Assembly (NCBI GenBank): GCA_013397845.1
Contig: VZTG01002058.1
Coordinates: 1 to 64,000, forward strand
Reading direction: 5' to 3'
From: Melanocharis versteri
Taxonomy: Eukaryota > Chordata > Aves > Passeriformes > Melanocharitidae
DNA: 64,000 bases
Both the position numbers and the translations under genes were made by a program. Below are positions 1 through 10,874 of the stretch, in pieces. The notes under the pieces were generated by a model that saw only the letters and a program-made list of their open reading frames with translations, was not told the DNA's origin and searched no databases. Each line of letters opens with the position of its first letter. Positions within the stretch are counted from its first letter, which is position 1.

Positions 1-398
1 AGAGTTCCTTTCGGGGGTGTATCGCGACTCGCTCAGTCCCTCAGCAGTCCCTCCTGGGCTGGAGAAACGCAACCTCCCGTGCCGGCTGGGCCCCAGCAGT
101 GAGCTCCCGGCATTTCTCCTGGGTTCTCGGTCCGGAGCAGAGCTGGTCAGTCCAAGGAACAAAAGATTACAGTCCAGGGATCTCCTCGGCCTCGGCTAGC
201 TAGGAAAACTGACAACAAAAAGCAAAAGAAAACCCCTCTCCTGCTGTCCGCGCCGCTGCCCGCACACCGAGCACGCGAAGCAGCCAGCGGTTCCGGGCGG
301 GCGGCGCAGACGAGGATCCGGTACACAAAGTGCGCACCGCGTCCGCTCCCCCTCGCTCTCGGAGCCGGTCTTAAAGGCGCAGAGCTCAATGTCCGGCA
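1..398 (+). repeat. Partial LTR (3' part), cut by the window edge
   Basis: This GC-rich, CpG-containing block aligns by eye with 46290-46671. Both carry a stretch of A-rich sequence with caaaaagcaaaag-like runs, then a GC-rich segment, then a shared end of the form gtcttaaaggc-agagctcaat-ccggca. The shared end closes in CA, as an LTR should, and an AATAAA lies upstream in the other copy, which suggests + orientation and that this is the R-U5 part. The left part lies outside the window. No primer binding site follows, so it is probably a solo LTR or an old remnant. It could be mistaken for a promoter CpG island; the second copy argues for a repeat. Confidence 0.6.
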
Positions 399-3300
399 GC
401 ATGGCAAAACGGACGACTGGGGATACTGGGCTATTCAGCCACCCCAGGACAAAATCTCAGGTTTTTTTTTCCTACAGTGTGATCCCTTTCATCTGCAAGT
501 CTAGTCTCAGAGACTGGGTACTTCCTCCACTCTTTTTCCTTACAGTGTTAAGCTTTAATAAAATTATTCTAGTGTATCTCAATAGAGAAGATTCAGTTGT
601 TTGTCTTGACATGTTCTAAATGATTGTCAGAGTTCAAGGAAAAAAAAGCGTGGTTTTTCTTTTTTTAAATCAGATCATTGCACAGAGCTGATTTGAAGCA
701 CAGGCACTGAAACAGTCAAATCAGCCCAAATTCAACATCCGCTTACTGCCAACATGGCTGCTTCTGTGCTCTAAGGTCAGGAAGCATTTTTAATGCAGAA
801 GTTTATAACAACAAAGCATTTTTAATGAAGTGACATAAAAATTGACATGATAAGAGGGAAAGAAATTAAGTAGAGAGAGACCGGTGTATCCCAGGAGTGC
901 CAGGCTAACTGCAGTGGACCACTAGTATTCCAGACAAGAGACTTCATGCGTCTTCTGTTTTCATTTACACTCTCTGCTAAAAAGGATAATGTGATTTTCC
1001 TGAAATCCAAACTCTTTAACAAACAAAAGACACAATGTTCCTTGAAAGTTACATGTTACTGGTTATTCTTTGTTACCGGAAACAATTCTGGATGGTAGAT
1101 AGCCTGACAATTTTTGGCTCCTGCTGTCACAGGTGGTAGCTAATGGATTGTGCTGGTAGGAAGACCACTTTTCACAAATGTCAGATTTTTCGACCATGAT
1201 GTTTTCAGCTAGAAAAAAAATCTCTTCCCTGCCCAGAACTTTAAATACTACTGGAAAATTAAATACAGAGTGAAGGCTTTGGAGCAACTTTCCTTTGTTA
1301 ACTGATATGGAATTCAGTATAAGAGAGCATCAGAAAAGATTTAAATATATACTTTAAAAATAACAAAGGGTACCTGGAATGTGAAAATTACAAATGCATG
1401 CCTTGAAAGCTATCTACTGAGTTCAAAATTTTATATTCTTTCTTGAAATGCGGTTACTGGACTTTGATAAGAGAAGTCACAAGGGGTCTTTCTACAAATA
1501 AGATAGCCTTGCATTAAAAATTTATTGTATCAAGACCTTTCCATCACAAACATGAGTCTGTTTGCTGTACCTGTTGGAATCTGAAAGAATAATGCAGGTG
1601 ATGCCTTTGAAACTGAAATGTACTTATTAATGCCATCTCACAAAGTCACTGAGAATTCCGAGTGAGAAATGACAGTGTATGGTTCCACTGCACATACTTC
1701 ACTGCTGTCAAATTGCTCAGTATAAATATATCAGGTAAAATGGGCATCCAGCTAAGTGAATTCTTTGATTTGATTGGACTTTCATTGTCTATTATTTCTG
1801 AGGTTTTTTGCATCATGATACAAAGCTTATTAAATTCAGCAGAAATGTACCCCTTGATTTTCATCCAGCCTCAGGAGCCAATAAAAATGAAGGACACCAA
1901 GCACATATATGGGTTCTGATCCAAATAATAGTAAAATAAATTACACCAATTGATATTTTCAATAACCTACCTAATTGGGCAAGAGGATTGATTAATATTT
2001 GCTTTTAAGATAAATTTCCTCTGCAAATGGTCAGCAACTTTTTGATTAACACTTTTCTGAGAAGAAAAAAAAATGGTTATCCATTTTCACAATTGCAATT
2101 AGTCAAAATTCTGGGGACTGGCAGATTATCCCAGCTTGGAAGAGAAACACTGTGATGCTTGGCAAACAGCTCACATTACGGATTCCTCCTAGATTAATAG
2201 AAGTGAAACAAGAAACTTTGCTCAAAAGCGTAAGCTCCATCTTAAGACAGAATCTAGCCCGAAATCTTCCACTACACCCAGAATGGTGCAATACCACCAT
2301 GACCAGGCCATGTGATCCTTTTGGTGATTTTTATAGTTTCTGTAGTCTCTATGCCAAAAATCAAGAAAAGTAGACCTTTTTCCCCACCAGGGTCAGAGAA
2401 ATAATACATAACATCATTTATCCATCAAATTTGAAACTAACAAAAATACATTAACTCTAACAAATATTGTTATGGTGTTTTCTTGGGTTTATTGAGCCAT
2501 TCTGGATCTGAGAAGTATCTTCAATCATTCTTCTTCTCTCTCATTGTCAATGATTTTCTTTCATAAAAAAGAAAAAAAAGAAGAGGAAAAAAACCCACAC
2601 CCCTGGAAACACTGATATTTTTGCTCAATGTAAATTCTTATTTTCTATCAAGCCCCTGTCCTCTGTCATTAGGAATGAGATCTTTCAGGACTACGTACTA
2701 AGTTACATTCCAGCCTTAAAAAACTTTTGAGAAGCTTGCATTGGTTATTACCTTGTTAAAAAACAACAACCACAACAACAACAAACAACAAAAACAAACA
2801 CACAAAAAAACAGAGTAAAAAAATCTTTAAAGAACAATAAAAGAACAATTTCTAAGCACTGTTTTGAAATGTGCAAATTGTACTGTTCAGTAGGTAAGGG
2901 TTTACTTTTTTCATTTTGAACATTTACGTTTTCCAACTGCAGTTTTAGAACATTTCACTGTATGCTGTTATCAATCATCCTTACCCTAGAAATGTACTGT
3001 ACATTAGTAATGCTTAATTGGCATATTTAAAGTAAATAGCTATTTAGTTTTGCTGTAAAATCTTTGGGAAAAATTTTATAATACCACATGTCATTGTTTG
3101 TTCCAAAAGGAAATAGTCAAGTTCTGAATGTTAACTCCACTAGGAGACAATTAGGAGTATTGAAATACTTGTCTTGCCAGGCTACCATACAGTTAAATAT
3201 AAGTAATTGGGATATTGCCTGACAATAAAACAAAAGTCTTCTATTGTCTGGTGTTACCTTATTTGGTAATTAAGAAGAAAAGGTTAGATATAAAGGAAAA

Positions 3301-6300
3301 ATGGTAATTGAACAATCTTTACCGTGACAATCTTTGACATGACAGTGAAAAAGAGAAAAAAAAATTTATAAAAATCAGAAATTAAAAACAAAAACAGAAA
3401 TGAAAAGAGAGGCAGTAAGAACATCAAGCTGGATAACAGAAGGAGGATAACAATGGCATGATGCCAGATCCTTCTTCCTGTTACACCCAGGCACCATTGC
3501 AGGCTGAAACTGCAATGGGTGTAACTGAGAGCAGAGAATGCTTCCATATACGCTTGTTTATACCAATTCCCAAAGGTCTATTTCCACATCAGGTATAAAC
3601 ACCATCCTCTCCACATACAATTTCTGCATTTTATTCTGTGTAACCATAGAGAAGGAAGTTTGCTATAAATAAGAAAGATGGAATGAATTTTTAGGAGCAT
3701 ATAGCCAGTCCATCATCTTTTACCAGACAGATTTTGGCCTAATTCTCCTGTATGATGTCTTGTAACCATGCCACAGATTTTCTCTCTGCCTAACAAGTTT
3801 CCCTGCCACTCTCATCCATGCTTCCAGATAAAGGAAGAGATGCGAGGCACATGCCGAGCTGTGCACTGGCAGTCAGACCGCTGCACGACTGGCAAAACAT
3901 GGATGGCACTCTCCCTACTAAAGTGATACGTGATGTTTCATTTACATTTGCCAGCTGGCTAATAGTAGCCAAATGTTTGTTGCAAAGAGTGAGTGAGAGA
4001 GAAAAATAGCCATATCCTTTGGCACACAGAATAATAATAATCCTCCTCCAGAACAGGCTGGCAGTGCTCGAGCCAGAGCCATCTTTCCGACTCTGAGACA
4101 CTATTAGATTCTCCACCCTTCTCTTCTAAATTCTGCAGCAGATTGTTTGGGCTGGAGAGAGATGGAGACAAGAGGTCCCATCTGGTACCAGTTCCTTATT
4201 TCTTTGTAGCTCTATAATAGCTTCAGGTCTTTTCACAGTTCATTCAGGAGAAAAGGGTAAGTGTTGGATGAGGGGAAGTGGTGGTCCCAGAAATTCTACA
4301 GGCTAGTTATATTTTTATTTTCCTCTGTATTTTCTTTTTCCCCTTCCCCTCCAGATTGACAGGAGTTAACAGGCATCTGCTCTCCCCCATTTGCAGCTCT
4401 ATAGTGCAGACCTGTCAATAGTTTCCACACTTGCTGAGATTATTTCATGGGCAAGACATTATCCAGGGTTAGGCAGAGCTAGCGTGAATAATAACTTTTA
4501 CATTGCTTTTTTTTCCACACCTCCTCACAATGACTATGTGCCTTGTTTTTTTCATAAGAGCTAGAACAAAATTTTCATTCTTCTCTATTTCTAAGCATAC
4601 TTTTTCCGACAATTTGCCTTCACACAGGAGAAACTGCATGTCTCCAACACCTTAATTCCAAACACAGATTCTTCCAAATCACAGTCAATTTCTCCTGCTT
4701 TGTTGGATGAGAGTAGTTTTTGTTCTGTAGGCCTGTGTTTCAATACCATGTGTTACCCCACAGGCAGAGATGATGAGGTATACTTGCAAGATGCCCATAT
4801 GAATACTCATCGGCTTCTTCATCTCTGTCTGTTCAAGCACTGACATTCACTGGGTGAATCCAGAGCCTCAGCAACACTGAATCCTGTCACTGCAATTTGA
4901 CAAGAAATGTCAGTATAGTAAAAAACCCTTCCTGAGGAATGCTCTGGTTCAGACAGTGAGATGTGGGCATGCAGGCTCTGCTGGAAAGGCAAGGGCCAAA
5001 CACCACTATCTCAGATTTCTGTCTCAGCTTTCACAAACGAATTTGCAGACATTGCTAAATGCAGGCGAGTTTCTAGGCTCAATGCTCTCTTTTTTCATTA
5101 TTTCGCACATTTCAGTGAGCTGAGAATGTCGTGCTGCTCAGAGGAAGATGCTAGACACAGACAGGGAATCAGCAGGACAGAACGGTAGATTACTTGTTGG
5201 ATTAAAAATGTTGAATTTGGCATGTAGTCACCTCTCCAGACTGAAGAGCAGGAAGGGAGAAAGCCTGGACTGTTCCTCAGGCTGTTTCTTTGAGTTTTTT
5301 TCTTCTTAAAAATGCATTGTGTGTGGGGGGAAAAATGGTCAGAACCTATTTTAATGCAGCAGTATTTCCTTACAGCAAGGCGCAAGGCATAGCTTTGGTA
5401 TGATTTCTTTGTCAGTTAATATTGTGCACTAATTATTCATGGAGGTCCTGAGACAACACTTACACACATTTAAATTAAAAGATGAAAGGCTGACAGCATA
5501 TTATATGAACGAGAAATCTAAAACTTTATCCTTCTCTCGCAACTGCATCCTTGAAAAGTAGAGGTTTAATTATTTATGAGCTCTACAACAAATATTTTGG
5601 AAGAGCAATCCGCTGCTGGAGGAAGGAAGGAAATAGAAACAAAATAAACACAGTTATGTTACAATTAAAGGAACTAATCTGAAAAATTCTGAGTGCTTTC
5701 TGAGTAAAACTGATTGTCCTAAGGATTTATTGGATTGGACAGGACTTGAAGTTGTTTACCATACTGAAAGATTGGAGTCAAAAACACACTGAAACAGTTG
5801 GTTTTTTTTAACCTGAGTTGGCAAAATTTTCCTTTGGACATACAGTAATTTCCCCTTAAGCCCATGTTCAGCTGTATGTATGACTGCCTGAAAGAGAGAG
5901 TACAATGATAACTGAAAATTCAGATTTTCAAGTCCAAGGTATGAAAAAAACTAAGACCTTTATCGTAGTCTTAACTGCCAACATGCAAGTCATTACACCT
6001 TATCAAAACCTGGGAGGGCAGTGGGAGAAGCAATAAATCCATTGATTAAATTTAGGATGTGTATACCTTGATTCACAGCTAAATTTGCCCTGTTGAGTCC
6101 ATAACACTGATTTGCATGTGGTTTTGTGCTGACATTTATTTCTGAACTTATCAATTAAAAAATCACTGACCATCCAGTGTTCTATTTTGATTAATAAATT
6201 GAAATACATTGTGAATACTAAGAAACTAGGAACATAAATACCATGCAAATGGTAAGAGAAAGTGGAGGTAAGAAGTGAATTAATCTACACTTATCTCCCA

Positions 6301-9300
6301 AGCCAGTTGCTCTCTGACTTGTAGGCACTTTTTCAATATGCCTAATATTCCATAGAATATATCCAATCTAATATATCTTAGAATATTTCTGAAGTGAGAA
6401 GGCCAGTTATTGATTATTGAGTCTGCTGTAATGCTGCAATTCACTGAGACAAAACATTGCTGGGAAGTAATGAGAGCTGGAGGGCACCTGGTTTTGCAGG
6501 AAAATGAGGAAAAGGACTACTTCTGCTGCTATCTGATTTAAACTGACTACTTAAAAACAAGGTTTTAAATGTGGTTTTTTGGGAGGAAGTGTGAAAGAGC
6601 TCTGGGGAGAGCAAGAAAGGTGAAAAGCAAGTATAAATAACTCTAATGCTCAAAGAAAATGAATGTCTTGTAGCTGTATGATAAATATAAATAATTTGAA
6701 ATAATCTCGTTATATCTGAAGAATTATTTTCTACAAATATCTACCAGATCAGATAAAACTACACTGATATATTTCACTCCAAATAAAAACTTAATGATAA
6801 GAAGCTTGTTGGAGAAAATACTTCTTATTTTGATCCACCTGAATTCATACATCCCACCTTTTTGCCCCCTAAAACTGAAGAGTAAAATTTATTCTTCCTT
6901 TTGCAAAAAATATATTTTTTTTTAATTGAAAGAGGTATGTTTGTACAAAATAACATAAAACACTGGTATCAAAACAAATAGTTAAAATTGAGTGTTTTGA
7001 AGTACGTGTTGGAAATTTTCAAAACCTATTCAGATCAAAATAAACATTTGTTCTGCTACAGAAATTTGTTACCATGGAGCTGATCTTTTTAATAATATTT
7101 AATATCTACAGCCCTTTTTTATTCCCACTGGTCACTCTCACTCTGGACAGTACATGTTCAATGCCTTGAAACACCCAGAGATGTGAAGTGGGCCAAAGTA
7201 GGCTAAATTACGGAAAAGGACACTCACAGAAAAGGAGGGGTGTAAGGCAGGAGTACAGTCTAAACTGCTCTTAATTTCTCAGCAGATAGAGGAGGGCTAT
7301 ATTTCAGCGCACACAAACATTTTATCTCTAGCACATCTGGTCTCTTCTTGCCTCTAGCCTCTAGTTAGGAAGGTTTGCTAACTGTATCCTATGGGAAAAG
7401 TCATATGAGTTTGACTCAGCTCCAGCTCTGACAACTAGGATTCCCTGCTGTCACAACTCCTGTCACTCAAGTCCAGCACTCTGACTGCCTGAAAGAAAAG
7501 ATTCACATCCTGCAGAAGTATGAAAATTGCTGACTGATTAAGTTCAAACCTTAAAATGTATCCAGAGAGCCAGTTAGCAATTCAAAATGGGTGGTGAAGC
7601 ATATATAAAAGGCAGGTGCAGTAATCCTATTACTTCAGAAGGACGACTGAACATAGAAAGGAAAAACGTGTCCAGCAATGGAGAGAAAACACCTCCAAAT
7701 CTTAATTACCTTTTCTAGACAATGTCTTATTTAAGGCCTTCTTTAGAATGGCTATTAATACCATTGTGCTGGTGAAACACCATGGAGACTAAGTTGGACT
7801 AAGTTAGTACTTAAGGTTGCCACTCTGTGTAGTGATGAACTGACAATTGAAAGTTAATGAAAATTTAACACTAGCATTTTACTTCAGGTGGAATCTATTT
7901 CACCCCTAGGAATGATCCATAAAGGAGTTTCCAGAGAGGTAATGTCAGACTATGAATTTCTCCCTCTTTCTGTAAAATACTCAACATTTTGCTCAAGTGC
8001 AGTGGTCACCAGGAGCTCCCTAAGCAGCAGTTAGCTGATAGGCTTAATATTTTCATATTTTCCTACTTTTTTTTTTTCATACAGCATGTCTTTTAGTCCT
8101 TTTCAAGTAATCAAGTAACCGTACGCATCTTTTCTAGACCCAACAAAGTTAGGGTGTGTTGTTGGGGCTTTTTGAGCTGATAATAGGAGTGTGCTCAGAA
8201 TTTTGCTGCAGCTATAACCAGGCATTTCTATTAACGGTGCATTTTAAACCCTGATTTGTAAAATGCATAGGTCTTCAGATCTTTCCAGACTTCTGTTGCA
8301 TAACATCAGTCATTAAGTGACTCTACAATAGTGTCTGGTGCAGCTGTTAGGATATTAGGATTTCAAATATATTTCCAAACTAAAGCAAGAAAAAGATTTA
8401 AAGAGAAAAAAACCCTTGGCCTAATTAAGAAGAGTGAACTAGATTTAACAATGAACAATTTATTGGCAGTTAATAGCGCTCATACATGGTAGCCAGGAGC
8501 TAGATAATTTATCATTAAAAAGAATCTCCATTACATATAAAATCTCTTCTCTCTTGATACAGTTAGCAAGTGCACTTCACAATTACCATTTTTATAAGCC
8601 TGACTCACTGGTAAATGAAGTTGTATTTCACAGAGTAGCAGCAAAACTTGTAGGTGCTGTGAATATTTAAATATGCAGGATTCAAGTTCTTTGTCAAGAA
8701 GTTTATTTTCTCTTTAATCAATGACCCTTTGCAGTCATGACCTTGATTTTCAAAGCTTCACAGCCCAGCCTCTAGTAACTTTATTATGCATCTGGAAAGC
8801 TCCTTAAAATGCTTCTGGTTAATGCAGTCAATAAAGTATATGGTAAGAAAGTGCTTTGTAGGAAATATGCCCCAGATATTTCAGCACTCTGTGCTTGCAC
8901 AAGAGGCAAACCGTTGCTCTCATTATCAAAGTGGCTACCTCCACCAAGCTGGTGGGAATGGTGCTTGTGTCATTCAGGATGGGTTATGACAAGAATTAAT
9001 TTAGCTTCCTGTTTTGCCTTTGGGATTCAGAAGTGGAGGAATCTGTGCTCCACACATTGGTTGTTGAGACATGCAGATATATTGATGTCGCTGACTCCAC
9101 ACCTGTGAGGCTCCCTGTGGGCAACCATGCAGAACCAGAACTCAGCCTTTCTTTTTGGCAAATAGGAGCTCTGAATATAGGGCATTTTTCAGCATTGTTT
9201 CTTCAGGCGCTGTTCCCCTCAAGGTAAGTGAAAAGGTAATTCCACCTGGCAATAAGGTAACCTATGTATAGCAGAGCTGAAAGCAGCAGTTTTGTCCTAT

Positions 9301-9798
9301 TTGGACTTTTGGAGGCAATGCTGAGGGTAGGAGCATAATCCATCAGCTTGATGAGTAGAAGTATTCTCCTCCACTCACAGGGAACAGGAGAAGATGGATT
9401 ACCTCAAAGAAAACTGCATTTCCTGATAAAGACATCAACTCCTTGTAGACTTTGCTACAGCAATTGAAGGAGATTTGAAGCACCTCGAAGTTCACTTCAA
9501 CTGGAAAGCCCTGATGATCAGGACATGCAAGACCTGTTTTCTGGCTGCTCCTCTGATTCTTTTTCCCCTACTGTTTTCTTCCAAGAAGACCTTTGAGGTC
9601 TGTAAGTGCAGATGTGCAATGCCACTGCTCAACATTGCTACTCAGTGGAGAGGGATACAAAGTCTAACAGTATGAAATCTAGGATCAGACCTAGGAGTGA
9701 GTGGCTGGAGTGATTTTTAAAGTGAAGGGTTCAAAATTGCAGGGAAGTTTTCATTTAAAAGCTCTCCTGATGGCTGGCTTCTTCCTTGCTCAAAGACT
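399..9798. other. Gene-free stretch, no recognisable exon
   Basis: AT-rich sequence with only short open frames on both strands, none of which I recognise or which shows a coding pattern. It holds short A-runs and T-runs and one CAA-rich low-complexity tract (annotated separately). Segments such as 8430-8760 are non-repetitive and look like the kind of sequence that can be conserved non-coding DNA, but that is an impression only. Confidence 0.6.
2758..2816 (+). repeat. CAA-rich low-complexity tract
   Basis: An impure run of aac, caa and aaac units with almost no G or T, about 58 bp long, ending in an A-run with cagag. It behaves as a simple repeat and carries no gene. Confidence 0.8.
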
Positions 9799-9804
9799 GC
9801 AGAC
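9799..9804. repeat. Left target-site duplication of the provirus
   Basis: The six bases before the 5' LTR read gcagac. The six after the 3' LTR read gcagtc, one mismatch. A 6-bp duplication is usual for beta- and alpharetroviral integrases. Confidence 0.7.
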
Positions 9805-10068
9805 TGTTGGGGTGGCCCAGACGGCGTTCTCTATGAAGCTGTATGATGTTGAATGGAAGGACTACTCCCCTGAGGGAAGTAACCTTGGGGAAGAGCCTGA
9901 AGGGCACCCCGCCCACGACATGTCCATCTAACTGGTCTCTCCTCCCTTTCTCCTCCCATTCCACGCCTTTGTCACACCCCTTATGCATATGTATCAGTTA
10001 CCAGAGAATTCTGTGTTCTCTGTTCCCTGATTTGTCAAGTTGTTGCTACCCACCCCCTGAGACACATG

Positions 10069-10143
10069 ATTGGTTCCTTTGTATTATGTTTCTATGTATC
10101 ATTGGTTCTTGTGTAACCCCGCCTTCCCTGAGATTGTTTATAA
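10069..10143 (+). promoter_or_regulatory. U3 core promoter: two inverted CCAAT boxes and TATA
   Basis: ATTGG occurs at 10069-10073 and 10101-10105, and TTTATAA at 10137-10143. With usual spacing transcription would start near 10165-10170, in the gggttctttgcctggg region. The 3' LTR has the same set, with TATA at 18072-18078. One of the LTR differences is a 2-bp indel directly beside the first CCAAT box. Confidence 0.75.
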
Positions 10144-10220
10144 CCCCTTGTTTCCCAGGCTCTGGGTTCTTTGCCTGGGCTCCCTCCTGTCCCCACGTCA
10201 CCTGGCCATCCGGTCGGGGG

Positions 10221-10226
10221 AATAAA
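10221..10226 (+). terminator. Polyadenylation signal in the 5' LTR
   Basis: AATAAA lies about 80 bp downstream of the TATA box. Cleavage would be expected about 15-20 bases on, setting the R/U5 border near 10243. Confidence 0.75.
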
Positions 10227-10476
10227 GGACTAGGAACTGCACCTGGGCTTTGAGTCCTCCTTCACCCTTCACCTGCGCGCCTGCCTCCTGCTACATCCGT
10301 GGTGCTGCTCGTGGCTTCACAGCCTGGTGGCCAAGACCTTAGAGTTTGCCTCGGGTCTCTTCAGGGAGCTACGAGGTCTGGAGTTCCTCACCGCGGAGGA
10401 CTCGGAACACACCTCATCTTGTCGCTCCTGGCTTGCCAGCCGGGCCTTGAAGAGCAAGCCGAGAGGCAGCGGCAGC

Positions 10477-10494
10477 TGGCGCCCAATGTGGGGC
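10477..10494 (+). other. Primer binding site, tRNA-Lys type
   Basis: TGGCGCCCAATGTGGGGC begins two bases after the CA end of the 5' LTR, exactly where a retroviral primer site should. It matches the 3' end complement of the tRNA-Lys used by many betaretroviruses except for one base (a T where C is expected, in a CpG context). This places the element in the ERVK-like class. Confidence 0.9.
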
Positions 10495-10775
10495 CCTTGG
10501 CAACAGTCAAGGGTCCACTGAACTCTCGTGTTCTGAGTCACGCTGACTCTGCACGCTCGTTGGAGCTTCAGCGCCCTGTGTCGCAGCACGCTGCGTTTTA
10601 ACAGCTGTGCTCCTGGGGCAACCCGGACAACCCGCGGTTGGAACCGCCGCGGATCCGGGGCTGACGCGGGACCTACCAGAGGACTTTGATTTCCCCGGAG
10701 CCTTTTGGGTGTGCCTTCGGGCTGTTTTTGGTAGCCTTACCGGAGACCAGCGGTTGCTGCGTCATTCTTCGGGGG

Positions 10776-10781
10776 GTAAGT
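10776..10781 (+). promoter_or_regulatory. Major splice donor in the leader
   Basis: GTAAGT follows a run of five Gs, a near-perfect donor, and lies 300 bases after the primer site and about 100 bases before the gag ATG. Exon 1 would end at 10775. It can serve the two acceptors seen before the small ORF (16184) and before env (16468). Confidence 0.75.
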
Positions 10782-10874
10782 GGTTTCGGGGACCCTTTCC
10801 TTTTCTTTTTTCCTTTTTCCTCTGGTCGGGTGGGTTTTGCGGCTGCAGACTTTGGGAGTTTATTTGGGAGAGAA

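Larger units (their letters stand above)
9805..10474 (+). repeat. 5' LTR (670 bp)
   Basis: It starts TGTTGGGGTGG and ends GGCAGCGGCA. It is nearly identical to 17742-18409: three substitutions (two lie in the stretch just after the env stop, one near the CCAAT boxes) and a 2-bp AT insertion near 10066. U3 carries two inverted CCAAT boxes and a TATA box; AATAAA lies at 10221-10226. By position U3 is about 360 bp, R about 80 bp, and U5 about 230 bp, which is long. The first 127 bp are the 5' LTR copy of the env tail-coding sequence. Confidence 0.97.

Noticed and set aside
1..400. CpG island promoter of a host gene
   Set aside because: The same block recurs at 46.3-46.7 kb and ends like an LTR, so a repeat explains it better.
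147..407. - strand frame whose translation resembles one at 46478-46849
   Set aside because: The likeness comes from the shared LTR sequence, not from a gene family.
9701..9931. Host-virus fusion frame running into the 5' LTR
   Set aside because: It is only the env tail frame repeated in the 5' LTR, extended by chance into flanking DNA.
10686..10874. N-terminal extension of Gag upstream of the ATG at 10875
   Set aside because: It would need a TTG start and crosses the splice donor; the MGSKLS start with a myristoylation site is far more likely.
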